Assembly: GCF_015667795.1 (NCBI RefSeq)
Contig: NZ_JADPEL010000009.1
Location: 1-64,000 of the forward strand
Direction: 5' to 3'
Length of the DNA: 64,000 nucleotides
Source of the DNA: Clostridium sp. D53t1_180928_C8
GTDB lineage: Bacteria > Bacillota > Clostridia > Clostridiales > Clostridiaceae
The notes beneath the pieces were generated by a model. It was not told the DNA's origin. It saw only the letters and a list, made by a program, of their open reading frames with translations, and did not search any database. Below are positions 1 through 7,821 of this stretch, piece after piece. Made by a program: the position numbers and the translations under genes. How positions within the stretch are numbered: the first letter of the stretch is position 1; each line of letters opens with the position of its first letter.

Positions 1-68
1 AATTAAATTATACATAATGAAATAAAATATAATTTAATTATCTTCTTAATAATAAATGGAGGAAACCT

Positions 69-632
69 ATGAAAAGAATTATATTAGTAATTTCCATTAT
101 TTTATTAAATTTACTTTTTATAAGCTGTATGGAAAGTAAAATTTATTTAAATAGAAATGATGAGGAATTAAAAGATATTAATAAAGAGGAATTAGAAAAT
201 ATAGTCAATGAATATAGTCTTTCAGTTATAGATGAAATTTATGTTGCAGATACAAAAATTGTAGGATTTTCAACTGATTCCACTCAAGGAGTTTTTGTAT
301 ATGAAAAAGATAATGAAGGAAAATATCAATTAAATCAGGCAAATAAATTAGACATTTCTAAAGATGGATTAGGTGTTTCTAATTACAGAATAATTTATGA
401 AAATTATAATGATATATCTAATGCAAAATATGGTTATGTTATAATTTCTAACGGTAAAAAGGTTTCGAAGGTTGAAATCACAATAAACAATATTTATAAA
501 TATACTGCTGACTTAGAACTTGGAAAAGAATCTATGGTTTTAATAAAAGAAAATTTAACCCCTGAAGAAAGTTCTGGAATTCGTTTAGATGTTAAATATT
601 TTGATGATAATAATAACGAACTATTTCAATAA
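69..632 (+). CDS. Putative lipoprotein of unknown function
   Basis: Predicted surface lipoprotein of 187 residues. The N-terminus has a positive start (MKRII), a hydrophobic run to about residue 18 and a lipobox-like LFISC with the acceptor cysteine at residue 20, so export and lipidation are likely. The rest is hydrophilic, mixed charge, with no motif I recognise. The start is supported by a GGAGGA ribosome binding site about 6 bases upstream. It ends 49 bases before the signal peptidase gene on the same strand, so the two may be co-transcribed. The lipoprotein call is fairly safe; function is unknown. Confidence 0.7.
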   Translation: MKRIILVISIILLNLLFISCMESKIYLNRNDEELKDINKEELENIVNEYSLSVIDEIYVADTKIVGFSTDSTQGVFVYEKDNEGKYQLNQANKLDISKDGLGVSNYRIIYENYNDISNAKYGYVIISNGKKVSKVEITINNIYKYTADLELGKESMVLIKENLTPEESSGIRLDVKYFDDNNNELFQ

Positions 633-681
633 ATAATTTTATTTATTGGACAATCTATAATGGTAATAATGGGAGAGTATT

Positions 682-1215
682 ATGACAGAGGTAGCGAAGA
701 AAAAAAATTTTTTATTGAAAGTTTTTTATGATTGGATTATACCAATTATTTGTGCGATTTTTATAGCGATATTAATAAATAAATTTCTAATATTTCAAAT
801 TCAAATTCCTAGTGAATCAATGCTTCCGACTCTAGAAGTAGGCGATAGATTATTTGCTAATAGAATCTATAAAGAAGAAAGTTTAAATAGAGGAGATTTA
901 ATAATTTTTTATTCTGATGAAAAAAAAGAATTAATGATAAAAAGATTAATAGGCCTACCTAATGATAATATTGTAATAGATAATGGTGTATTAAGTATAA
1001 ATGGTGAAGTTTTAACTGAAGATTATATCCAAAATCAAGATTATTTTACTGGATCTTATACTGTACCTGCTGAAAAATATTTTTTTTTAGGAGATAATAG
1101 GGGGAATTCCTTTGATTCTAGATATTGGGTAAATAAATATATAGACTTTAATGATATAAAAGGAAAGGCATTTATTAAGGTATTTCCTTTTGATGAATTT
1201 GGTTTTGTAAATTAA
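682..1215 (+). CDS. lepB: Type I signal peptidase (SipS/LepB family)
   Basis: Membrane-bound serine protease that removes signal peptides from exported proteins. At 177 residues it has the short Gram-positive SipS form. One N-terminal membrane segment spans about residues 18-38. It is followed by box B, PSESMLPT, with nucleophile Ser46, and box D, MIKRLIGLP, with general base Lys87. The C-terminal box GDNRGNSFDSR is intact. A GGGAG motif precedes the ATG. The active-site dyad and boxes make the call secure; which of several clostridial paralogues this is cannot be told. It ends in the palindrome shared with the convergent marR gene. Confidence 0.95.
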   Translation: MTEVAKKKNFLLKVFYDWIIPIICAIFIAILINKFLIFQIQIPSESMLPTLEVGDRLFANRIYKEESLNRGDLIIFYSDEKKELMIKRLIGLPNDNIVIDNGVLSINGEVLTEDYIQNQDYFTGSYTVPAEKYFFLGDNRGNSFDSRYWVNKYIDFNDIKGKAFIKVFPFDEFGFVN

Positions 1216-1258
1216 ATAAGAAAGAGAGCATTTGTTAACAAATGCTCTCTTTCTTATT
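1215..1258. terminator. Bidirectional terminator between lepB and marR
   Basis: A perfect 22-bp inverted repeat with centre GTTAAC. It overlaps the lepB stop codon at its left end and the marR stop codon at its right end. The distal arm is U-rich in both directions. A convergent pair sharing one hairpin fits a bidirectional rho-independent terminator. Confidence 0.8.
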
Positions 1259-1691
1259 ATTTTGTAGCATTTTCTGAAAAACATTGTATCACTTCAAGAT
1301 ATTTTTCTATATCTTTTTTTGCTATTCCCTCTGTAATTTTACTTACAAATTTATTTTGCATATTATATAACTCTTTTATTATAGGTTTAGCTTCTTCAGT
1401 AAGCTTTAAGTGTTGGCATCTTCTATCACTTTTATCAATATCAATTTTTATAAATCCTTTTTCTAAGAGTGGTTCTACAGCTTTTGAAACATACGCTTTT
1501 GAAAACCCTTTTAATTTAACTATGTCTTTAGCTGTATCGCATGTTGGATTATTATTAAGAAAGGCTAAAACATCAGCTTCTGGTTTTGTAATTCCACATT
1601 CAGCCGCAACTTTTACCGATAAATTATAATATAAATCATTTATATTCTTAATAGAATATAGTATTTTAGTAATATCAAAATTGTTTTTCAT
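1257..1691 (-). CDS. MarR-family transcriptional regulator
   Basis: A 144-residue winged-helix regulator of the MarR family, expected to dimerise and bind a palindrome. The central part reads as the DNA-binding region: an ITKPEADVLAFL helix, DIVKLKGFSKAYVSKAVEPL as the recognition helix area, and IDKSDRRCQHLKLTE as the wing with the conserved DxRxxxLxLT pattern. The flanking N- and C-terminal helices would form the dimer interface. It is divergent from the MATE transporter, with only about 100 bases between start codons, so it probably represses that gene and itself. The ligand is unknown. A GGAGG site precedes the ATG. Confidence 0.88.
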   Translation of the reverse strand: MKNNFDITKILYSIKNINDLYYNLSVKVAAECGITKPEADVLAFLNNNPTCDTAKDIVKLKGFSKAYVSKAVEPLLEKGFIKIDIDKSDRRCQHLKLTEEAKPIIKELYNMQNKFVSKITEGIAKKDIEKYLEVIQCFSENATK

Positions 1692-1710
1692 TATTATCCT
1701 CCATATATAG

Positions 1711-1739
1711 TTGACACATAAACTGTTTCCTTGTAAACT
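1711..1739 (+). promoter_or_regulatory. Promoter and candidate MarR operator for the MATE gene
   Basis: TTGACA (1711-1716), a 17-base spacer and TAAACT (1734-1739) form a good sigma-A promoter. A GTTT/AAAC inverted repeat (1725-1738) overlaps the -10 box, and an AAACT direct repeat is present (1720-1724 and 1735-1739). This is where a repressor encoded by the divergent marR gene would be expected to bind. The promoter is well supported; the operator is inference. Confidence 0.6.
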
Positions 1740-1791
1740 ATTTTATAGAAATTATTATTATTTGTCAATTTTATTAAAGGAGAAAGATATT

Positions 1792-3189
1792 ATGCAACAT
1801 AATCAAACTGAAGAATTAGGAAGTTGCAGTGTAGGAAAACTACTTTTTAAATTAGCAGTTCCTGCAATTGCAGCACAAATTATTAACTTATTGTACAATT
1901 TAGTAGACCGTATGTATATTGGCCATATTGAAAATGTTGGTAAATTAGCCCTTACAGGGGTAGGAGTATGTTTACCTCTTATTATGCTTATTTCAGCCTT
2001 TGCTGCTCTTGTAAGTATGGGTGCTGCTCCAAGGGCTTCAATTTTTTTAGGAAAAGGTGAGAAGGATAATGCAGAAAAAACTTTAGGAAATTCATTTTCA
2101 TTATTAATAATTTTATCACTTATTATTACAGTTATTTTTTCTTTATTTTCAAAGGACTTACTTTTAATATTTGGAGCAAGTGAAAATACAATAGAATTTG
2201 CAGTAAGTTATATGAAAATATATAGCCTTGGAACAATATTTGTTCAATTAACTCTTGGACTTAATGCATTTATTAGTGCACAAGGATTTGCAAAAACTAG
2301 TATGATGACAGTTTTAATAGGAGCAATATTTAATATTATACTTGATCCTATATTTATTTTTGGATTCAATATGGGAGTATCTGGTGCTGCATTAGCAACA
2401 ATAATTTCTCAATCATTATCTATGATTTGGATATTATTCTTCTTAACTGGCAAAAAAACAACATTAAAATTAAGAAAGAAAAATTTACGTTTATCTAAGG
2501 ATATAATACTTCCTTCTATATTATTAGGACTAGCACCATTTATAATGCAATCTACAGAAAGTTTAATAGCGGTTTGTTTTAACTCATCACTATTAAAATA
2601 TGGGGGGGATGTTGCAGTTGGAGCAATGACAATTCTTACAAGTGTAATGCAATTCTCAATGCTTCCTCTTACTGGATTAACACAAGGTGGTCAACCAATT
2701 ATAAGTTATAATTATGGTGCTAAAAATGCTGAGCGTGTTAAAAAGGCATTTAAAATACTACTTATATCATGTGTAGTATATTCATTTGTTCTATGGGGAC
2801 TAGCAATGATAACACCTAGAAGTTTCGTTCTTATATTTAATAATGATCCAGAGCTTGTTGAGTTTACAAGTCATGCCTTAAGAATATATATGGCTGTTTC
2901 TTGTGTGTTTGGTATACAAATTGCTTGTCAACAATCATTTATTGCATTGGGAAATGCAAAAACATCATTATTCTTAGCTTTATTAAGAAAAATATTATTA
3001 TTAGTTCCTTTAATTTATATTATGCCACTATTTATGACTGATAAAACAACTGCTGTATTTATGGCAGAACCTGTAGCTGATATATTAGCTGTTTCTACAA
3101 CTGCTATATTATTCTTTATTCAATTCAAAAAGGCTATGAAGGAAATATCAGAACCCCTTGAGTTAAAAACTAAAAGTAATTTATCTTAG
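1792..3189 (+). CDS. MATE-family multidrug efflux transporter
   Basis: A 465-residue integral membrane protein of the MATE family, which exports drugs or other organic cations in exchange for Na+ or H+. About 12 hydrophobic segments are visible. N-terminal features typical of the family are KLLFKLAVPAIAAQIINLLY and DRMYIGHI. The repeat of the second half includes GLTQGGQPIISYNYGA. I chose the ATG at 1792, preceded by AAAGGAG, over an upstream in-frame start that would add an unrelated 27-residue tail overlapping the promoter. It is divergent from marR and is followed by its own terminator. Substrate unknown. Confidence 0.9.
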   Translation: MQHNQTEELGSCSVGKLLFKLAVPAIAAQIINLLYNLVDRMYIGHIENVGKLALTGVGVCLPLIMLISAFAALVSMGAAPRASIFLGKGEKDNAEKTLGNSFSLLIILSLIITVIFSLFSKDLLLIFGASENTIEFAVSYMKIYSLGTIFVQLTLGLNAFISAQGFAKTSMMTVLIGAIFNIILDPIFIFGFNMGVSGAALATIISQSLSMIWILFFLTGKKTTLKLRKKNLRLSKDIILPSILLGLAPFIMQSTESLIAVCFNSSLLKYGGDVAVGAMTILTSVMQFSMLPLTGLTQGGQPIISYNYGAKNAERVKKAFKILLISCVVYSFVLWGLAMITPRSFVLIFNNDPELVEFTSHALRIYMAVSCVFGIQIACQQSFIALGNAKTSLFLALLRKILLLVPLIYIMPLFMTDKTTAVFMAEPVADILAVSTTAILFFIQFKKAMKEISEPLELKTKSNLS

Positions 3190-3195
3190 AATCTT

Positions 3196-3224
3196 AAATG
3201 CACCTATAAAATAGGTGCATTTTT
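3196..3224 (+). terminator. Rho-independent terminator after the MATE gene
   Basis: A 12-bp stem (arms starting AAATGCACC and ATAGGTGC), a 3-base AAA loop and a run of T. It lies 7 bases after the MATE stop codon. Confidence 0.85.
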
Positions 3225-3312
3225 CAAAATTGACAGAAAATTAACAGAAGATATATTATTATTTAATATTATATGGATATAATAAAAATGGAAGGTAGTA
3301 GGAGGTTGTGAA

Positions 3313-3966
3313 ATGAAAAGTATAGTTAAGAGTAATTATCTAGAAATATTAAAAACATTTTTTATAGCTTTATTATTTCTAGCATTAGGAGCATTCATAG
3401 GTGTTAATTTTATCCCAGCAAGTTTTAGGTATTTTTTAAACATAGCATTTTTTATATTAGTTTTAATATCGGCTTTTAGTAGACGTGGTGGATTTGTTAG
3501 AAATAAAACTAGTATGAATATATATGCTTTTATTTTAGGAATACTTACAGGTTCAACTTATATATATTATTTTTATAATTTAGGAACTGCCACATTTATT
3601 TCTGTAATAATTGGAGTAATTTTAATATTTGGTATCTCTTATTTAGTTGCTTCAAATCAAAGTGAGGAAAATATATTCAAATTAGGTCCAATTGTAACAA
3701 TAGGTATTCTAGTTTTATTAGTTTTAGAATTTATAAATATATTTTTCTTCAAATTTGGAACATATGATTTAATTATTTCAGTTATTGGAATTGCTATATA
3801 TTCTATTTACGCTTTGATAATTATTAAATCTGTTCAAAATAGATGTAAGTATGGCCTTTTATCAGAAGAAGAAATAGTAAATCTTTCATTTTCTATATTT
3901 ATAAGCTTCTTAAATCTATTAGTTGATTTATTACGATTTGTTTCAATTTTAAAAGATGATAATTAA
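3313..3966 (+). CDS. Bax inhibitor-1 (YccA/YbhL)-like membrane protein
   Basis: A 217-residue polytopic membrane protein with about seven hydrophobic segments. The C-terminal part matches the BI-1 pattern: a membrane segment ending YALIIIKSVQNR, an acidic SEEEIVNLS stretch and a final FLNLLVDLLRFVSIL helix. This resembles the conserved LDFINLFLYLLRL end of bacterial BI-1 proteins, some of which act as pH-sensitive calcium leak channels. The start is backed by AGGAGG. A possible promoter (TTGACA at 3230, TATATT at 3252) lies right after the preceding terminator, suggesting a monocistronic unit. The family call is moderate; the role in this organism is unknown. Confidence 0.65.
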   Translation: MKSIVKSNYLEILKTFFIALLFLALGAFIGVNFIPASFRYFLNIAFFILVLISAFSRRGGFVRNKTSMNIYAFILGILTGSTYIYYFYNLGTATFISVIIGVILIFGISYLVASNQSEENIFKLGPIVTIGILVLLVLEFINIFFFKFGTYDLIISVIGIAIYSIYALIIIKSVQNRCKYGLLSEEEIVNLSFSIFISFLNLLVDLLRFVSILKDDN

Positions 3967-4079
3967 ATAATAATAAGTAATGTAAGATAATAAAATAAGC
4001 TATATAAATTTGAATATGTTATTATAAAATGAAATATAAATAATATATAAACCACTTAATAATTTATATAGGAGGAAAA

Positions 4080-4595
4080 ATGAAGACTAGTGAAGTTGTA
4101 GTTTTACCTTATGATAAAAATTGGGAATTAGAGTTTGAAAAAATAAAGGATGAATTAATAAAATCATTAGATGATGTTATTATTGGCATTGAACATGTTG
4201 GAGGTACATCTGTTAAAGGATTAGTAGGTAATCCTATAATTGATATAGATATTATTATTCCAACTTATAATTGTTTTAATATTGTTATAAAAAGATTAGA
4301 TAAAATTGGGTATACATATAAAGGTTCATTGAAACTTAAAGAAATTGAAGCATTTAAGTATATTGGTACTCAAAACTTCATGACGCATAACTTATATGTT
4401 TATACTCGAAAATCAAAAGAATTAAAGAAACAGATCTTATTAAGAAATTACTTAAATAGTAATAAAGAAGCTGCTGAAAATTATAGTAAAGTTAAAATTA
4501 AAGCTTCTAAATTATTTCCTAATGATATAAATAAATATATAGAATATAAAAACTTATTTATATCCGAACTATGTAAAGAAATAAACTTACTATAA
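4080..4595 (+). CDS. GrpB/UPF0157 family protein (nucleotidyltransferase-like)
   Basis: A 171-residue cytosolic protein of the GrpB (UPF0157) family, which has a nucleotidyltransferase-like fold. Family hallmarks are the N-terminal LPYDKNWELEFEKIKDEL, followed by IEHVGGTSVKGLVGNPIIDI. The latter carries the G-G-T-S motif and the aspartates expected of this fold, near residues 38-57. The biochemical function of the family is not settled. AGGAGG lies 5 bases before the ATG. It is convergent with greA and shares a terminator with it. Confidence 0.85.
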   Translation: MKTSEVVVLPYDKNWELEFEKIKDELIKSLDDVIIGIEHVGGTSVKGLVGNPIIDIDIIIPTYNCFNIVIKRLDKIGYTYKGSLKLKEIEAFKYIGTQNFMTHNLYVYTRKSKELKKQILLRNYLNSNKEAAENYSKVKIKASKLFPNDINKYIEYKNLFISELCKEINLL

Positions 4596-4617
4596 CTCTA
4601 AATATTTATAATAAATT

Positions 4618-4660
4618 AAAAACTGCTATATGAGATTCACATTTTATATAGCAGTTTTTT
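4618..4660. terminator. Bidirectional terminator between the GrpB-family gene and greA
   Basis: A 14-bp stem (arms around AACTGCTATAT and ATATAGCAGTT) followed by T7 on the plus strand and preceded by an A run that supplies U residues for the minus-strand transcript. It serves two convergent genes. Confidence 0.85.
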
Positions 4661-4674
4661 TAAGTATTTCTTTT

Positions 4675-5139
4675 TTAAAATATTTCTAATATCTCCACAG
4701 AATAATTATCACCTGGTGCTTCAACTTCAACTATATCTCCAACTCTTTTACCCGACAACGCTTTTCCAAGTTCTGACTCAATACTTATTAACATCTCTTC
4801 TGGTTTAGCATCTAATGTAGTTACTAAAGTTATAGTATCCTCAAAATCATCATCTATAAATTTAATTTTAGCTTTTGTATTTATCCCTAAAGTTGATTTG
4901 TCTATGTTTTCATCATCAATAACTGTAGCAGTAGTTATAAGAGTTAATAGATGCTGAATTCTATTGTCGTTTTCCCTATACTCTTCACAAGCAGCTTTAT
5001 ATTCAGCATTTTCAGACCTATCTCCATGTGCTGCTGCAATTAATTTTTCTTTAGCTATTTCTGCTCTTCTTACTGTCATTCTATAATCTAGCTCTTCTTG
5101 TAGTTTTTTAATATTTGATTCTGTTAATATCTTATTCAT
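4675..5139 (-). CDS. greA: Transcription elongation factor GreA
   Basis: Stimulates RNA cleavage by backtracked RNA polymerase so that elongation can resume. At 154 residues it has the usual size. The N-terminal coiled-coil finger contains HGDRSENAEYKAA, which keeps the Asp and Glu at the finger tip that help chelate the catalytic magnesium. The C-terminal FKBP-like domain includes ISIESELGKALSGKRVGD. Clostridia often carry more than one GreA-type protein and the finger sequence here is somewhat divergent (TVRRAEIAKEKLIAAA), so this may be the secondary copy. AGGAGA precedes the start. Confidence 0.9.
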   Translation of the reverse strand: MNKILTESNIKKLQEELDYRMTVRRAEIAKEKLIAAAHGDRSENAEYKAACEEYRENDNRIQHLLTLITTATVIDDENIDKSTLGINTKAKIKFIDDDFEDTITLVTTLDAKPEEMLISIESELGKALSGKRVGDIVEVEAPGDNYSVEILEIF

Positions 5140-5280
5140 AAAATAAAAATCTCTCCTAAAGTATATTATGATACTATTATAAAGATTTATTGATGAAAAA
5201 TAAAGATATCATTAAATATAAAATTACTTATTATTTAACTATGTATATTAAAAGTAGTAATTAATTTAAATTACAATCAT

Positions 5281-5309
5281 TTGAAAAAAATTTTTTTTAA
5301 CGGTATAAT
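5281..5309 (+). promoter_or_regulatory. Promoter of the carD-like gene
   Basis: TTGAAA (5281-5286), a 17-base spacer and TATAAT (5304-5309). The predicted start is near 5316, giving a leader of about 120 bases that contains the duplicated element at 5359-5405. Confidence 0.7.
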
Positions 5310-5358
5310 AATGGTAGAAAAATAATATTGAATTTATTCAATATATAAATTATTTAAC

Positions 5359-5405
5359 ATACAACGTGTAGTTTGTCGATATACAACGTAAGTCCAGTTG
5401 TCGAT
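5359..5405 (+). repeat. Tandem imperfect 22/25-base repeat in the carD leader
   Basis: Two adjacent copies each start ATACAACGT and end TTGTCGAT (5359-5380 and 5381-5405). They differ by three extra bases and a few substitutions in the middle. Each copy can fold a small hairpin, ACAAC with GTTGT in the second copy and a weaker one in the first. The pair lies in the predicted untranslated leader, 22 bases before the ribosome binding site. TTGTCGAT also resembles the Spo0A box core TGTCGAA with one mismatch. What binds here is unknown. Confidence 0.6.
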
Positions 5406-5439
5406 AAATTGCATGTTTTTTTTATTAAGGAGGAATATG

Positions 5440-5961
5440 ATGTTTTCAAAAAATGACTATATTATTTATGGAACAACAGGCGTATGCAAAATAACTGATA
5501 TAGTGAAAAAGAAGTTTAATACTAATATAGAAAGAGAGTATTACGTTCTTAAACCTGCTTATGATCCTAATTCAACTATTTATGCTCCTATTGATAATCC
5601 TATGATTAATACAAGAAAAATTATGACTGTAAAAGACGTATATGAATTAATAAAATCAATGCCTGATAATGAGACTATATGGATTGATGATATAAATCTC
5701 CGTAAGGAAAAATATACTGATATTTTGAAAAAGGGAGATACTGTAGCATTAGTGAAATTAATAAAAACTTTATATCTTGAGAAAGAAAAGAAAAAAAATG
5801 AAGGTAAAAAACTTTATGTAGGTGATGAGAAAATAATGTCTGAAGCTAAAAGATTATTACACGAAGAATTTGCATTAGTACTTAATATTAATGTAGATGA
5901 AGTACTCCCATTTATCTTAGGTGAATTAGAACCATCAGAAAAACCAACACTTAACTTATAA
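5440..5961 (+). CDS. CarD/CdnL-type RNA polymerase-binding regulator
   Basis: A 173-residue CarD-family protein. The N-terminal Tudor-like RNA polymerase interaction domain starts MFSKNDYIIYGTTGVCKI and includes EYYVLKPAYDPNSTIYAPID. The helical C-terminal DNA-binding part contains SEAKRLLHEEFALVLNI. CarD proteins bind the beta subunit of RNA polymerase and stabilise open complexes. A strong AAGGAGG lies at 5427-5433. The ATG at 5440 gives the better spacing and the family-typical start, although 5437 is also possible and an upstream in-frame start lacks a site. It stands alone between its promoter and a terminator. Confidence 0.88.
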   Translation: MFSKNDYIIYGTTGVCKITDIVKKKFNTNIEREYYVLKPAYDPNSTIYAPIDNPMINTRKIMTVKDVYELIKSMPDNETIWIDDINLRKEKYTDILKKGDTVALVKLIKTLYLEKEKKKNEGKKLYVGDEKIMSEAKRLLHEEFALVLNINVDEVLPFILGELEPSEKPTLNL

Positions 5962-5969
5962 ATATAAGG

Positions 5970-6007
5970 AAAATAGAATTCTAAAATATTAGAATTCTAT
6001 TTTCTTT
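5970..6007 (+). terminator. Terminator after the carD-like gene
   Basis: A 13-bp perfect stem (AAAATAGAATTCT with its complement), an 8-base loop and a TTTTCTTT tail. Confidence 0.85.
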
Positions 6008-6174
6008 ACTAACTATTTAATTCAATATACTAACTCCGACGCCCCTTATATTATTAGTAGCTTTTCTATTTTTCAATTCTGAAAATCATTTTCTTAAATG
6101 AAATATTTTGATATTTAAAATATATTTTTAAAATGTAATATATACTTCTAGGAAGGCAATATTATAAAAAAAGA

Positions 6175-6203
6175 TTGACAAAATCCCAAAGTAGTCTTAT
6201 TAT
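6175..6203 (+). promoter_or_regulatory. Main promoter of the fatty acid operon
   Basis: A consensus TTGACA (6175-6180), a 17-base spacer and TATTAT (6198-6203). The predicted transcription start near 6210 abuts the palindrome at 6211-6223. This is the only strong promoter I see before fabH, which begins about 300 bases downstream. Confidence 0.8.
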
Positions 6204-6210
6204 AAAGATG

Positions 6211-6223
6211 TTTGATAATCAAA
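6211..6223. promoter_or_regulatory. FabT-like operator, copy 1
   Basis: TTTGATAATCAAA is a 13-base palindrome at the predicted start of transcription. It matches the TTTGATTATCAAA core recognised by FabT, the MarR-type repressor of fatty acid synthesis in streptococci and relatives. Its position would block promoter escape or RNA polymerase binding. The site is seen directly; the identity of the regulator is inference. Confidence 0.7.
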
Positions 6224-6470
6224 ATTTTTGAAAGGGGAGTGGATAATTTTAGAAGTTTAGTCGCTATTTGAATTATTTTATATTAATTTAACTTTAAAAT
6301 TATATTTTTATTTTGGAATTATTTTTTTTATTTATAAAATTATAAACAAACTCTATTTAATAAATTGTATATTTTATTAGATTAAATATATTAATAACTT
6401 ATTATTTATTATGAGATTAACTAAAGAGAAATATTAAAAGATTTAATATTTCAAATTTTTAATAGTATTA
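6224..6470 (+). other. Long AT-rich leader without a recognisable gene
   Basis: About 250 bases between the two FabT-like palindromes. No open frame of useful length, no riboswitch I recognise and no terminator are visible. The region is markedly more AT-rich than the flanking genes. A short GTG frame of 10 codons starts near 6239 but is too close to its purine-rich stretch to be convincing. Many Firmicutes have a fabT-like marR gene at this place, so this may be where such a gene was lost. Confidence 0.5.
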
Positions 6471-6484
6471 TTTGATTATCAAAT
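6470..6484. promoter_or_regulatory. FabT-like operator, copy 2
   Basis: ATTTGATTATCAAAT, a 15-base perfect palindrome apart from the central base, identical in its core to the published FabT box. It sits 29 bases before the fabH start codon and just upstream of its ribosome binding site. No consensus promoter directly overlaps it, so it may act as a roadblock or control a weak internal promoter. Confidence 0.7.
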
Positions 6485-6513
6485 AATTATATTTTAAAAA
6501 CAAAGGTGTTAAA

Positions 6514-7491
6514 ATGAATGTAGTAAAAATAGTAGGCGTTGGACATTACTGTCCAGAAAATGCTGTAAGTAATGATCAATTATCTAATTTAGTTGATACA
6601 TCACATGAATGGATAGTAAAAAGAACAGGAATATGTGAAAGAAAAATTTCAACTGGTGAAAACACAGTGGATTTAGCTGTTAAAGCATCAATTAATGCAA
6701 TGAAAATGGCAAATTGCACTCCAGAAGATATAGATTTAATTGTAGTTGCCACAACTTCACCTGATAGAATTATGCCTTCTACTGCATGTAGTGTCCAAAG
6801 CGTATTAGGATGTAATAATGCAGCTGCATTTGATGTAAGTGCTGCTTGCTCTGGATTTTTATATGCATCTATAATTGCTAACTCTTTAATTAAAAATGGA
6901 GAAGGGAGCAAAGCTTTAGTTATCGGTAGTGAAGTTCTTTCAAGAATAATAGATTGGAATGATAGAAATACTTGTGTATTATTCGGTGATGGTGCAGGTG
7001 CAGCTATTCTTGAAGCTAGTTCAGACAATAGTAGAATCATAAGTACTTACTTTGGTTCAGATGGAAAAACAGGTGCTAAAGCATTAACTGCTAATCAATT
7101 TACAATTAATACACCATTTGCAGAAAATTCTCTTAAAAGAGAGGAACACATACAAATGGATGGTAGAGAGGTTTTTAAATTTGCTATATCTATAATCCCT
7201 AAAGTAGTAAATAAGCTATTAGAAAATTCTGGGGAAGATATATCAAATATTAAATATATAATTCCACATCAAGCAAATCTAAGAATAATAGACGATGCTG
7301 CTAAAAAGTTAAATATAAGCAAGGACAAGTTCTATGTGAATCTAGAATCATATGGAAATACTTCAGCAGCTAGTGTACCTATTGCCTTTAGTGAAATTGT
7401 AGAAAAAAATTTAATAAAAAAAGGTGATAAAATTATTTTAGTTGCTTTTGGTGGTGGCCTAACCTGGGCTGGAATACTACTTGAATGGTAG
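6514..7491 (+). CDS. fabH: Beta-ketoacyl-ACP synthase III
   Basis: Starts fatty acid synthesis by condensing an acyl-CoA primer with malonyl-ACP. At 325 residues it has the normal length. The catalytic triad is visible: Cys112 in SAACSGF, His in IPHQANLRI, and Asn in YGNTSAAS. The C-terminal GGGLTWAG is also typical. It is the first gene of the eleven-gene fab/acc operon and is followed by acpP after 86 bases. An AAAGGTG ribosome binding site precedes the ATG. Regulation by the two FabT-like palindromes upstream is likely. Confidence 0.97.
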   Translation: MNVVKIVGVGHYCPENAVSNDQLSNLVDTSHEWIVKRTGICERKISTGENTVDLAVKASINAMKMANCTPEDIDLIVVATTSPDRIMPSTACSVQSVLGCNNAAAFDVSAACSGFLYASIIANSLIKNGEGSKALVIGSEVLSRIIDWNDRNTCVLFGDGAGAAILEASSDNSRIISTYFGSDGKTGAKALTANQFTINTPFAENSLKREEHIQMDGREVFKFAISIIPKVVNKLLENSGEDISNIKYIIPHQANLRIIDDAAKKLNISKDKFYVNLESYGNTSAASVPIAFSEIVEKNLIKKGDKIILVAFGGGLTWAGILLEW

Positions 7492-7577
7492 TATCTTATA
7501 AAAATTAAGAGAAAAAATTGAATTTAAACGTAAAAAAAATAGAAATAACGTTGGTTAAAATTTAGGAGGAAATTAAA

Positions 7578-7805
7578 ATGATATTTGAAAAAATTAAAGA
7601 AATAGTAGTAGATCAATTAGGGGTTAATGAAGAAGATGTTACTTTAGAAACAAGATTTATAGAAGACTTAGAAGCAGATTCATTAGATTTATTCCAAGTT
7701 ATAATGGAGCTTGAAGATGCTTTTGATGTAAAAGTTGAGGAAGTTGAAAATATAAAAACAGTTTCAGATGCTGTAAACTACATTGAAAAAGCAACAGCAA
7801 AATAG
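7578..7805 (+). CDS. acpP: Acyl carrier protein
   Basis: A 75-residue acidic four-helix carrier that holds growing acyl chains on a phosphopantetheine arm. The attachment serine lies in EADSLDLFQVIMELEDAF, near residue 38. AGGAGG is well placed before the start. Its position between fabH and fabK indicates this is the fatty acid ACP rather than a secondary-metabolite carrier. The usual DSLDxVEL pattern reads DSLDLFQVIMEL here, a mild variation. Confidence 0.97.
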   Translation: MIFEKIKEIVVDQLGVNEEDVTLETRFIEDLEADSLDLFQVIMELEDAFDVKVEEVENIKTVSDAVNYIEKATAK

Positions 7806-7821
7806 TATTGGAGGTAAATGT

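Noticed and set aside
1087-1284. Minus-strand open frame across the lepB end
   Set aside because: It runs through the shared terminator and antisense to conserved signal peptidase coding sequence; a shadow frame.
1711-1791. N-terminal extension of the MATE protein
   Set aside because: It overlaps the promoter and has no ribosome binding site; the ATG at 1792 does.
5359-5405. CRISPR repeat pair
   Set aside because: Only two copies, directly adjacent, with no spacers and differing lengths, in a gene leader.
5398-5439. N-terminal extension of the CarD-like protein
   Set aside because: The upstream start lies before AAGGAGG and would read through it; the CarD fold begins at MFSKNDYIIYG.
6576-7040. 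154-codon minus-strand frame inside fabH
   Set aside because: Antisense to the conserved fabH frame with no ribosome binding site; length explained by low stop density opposite coding sequence.
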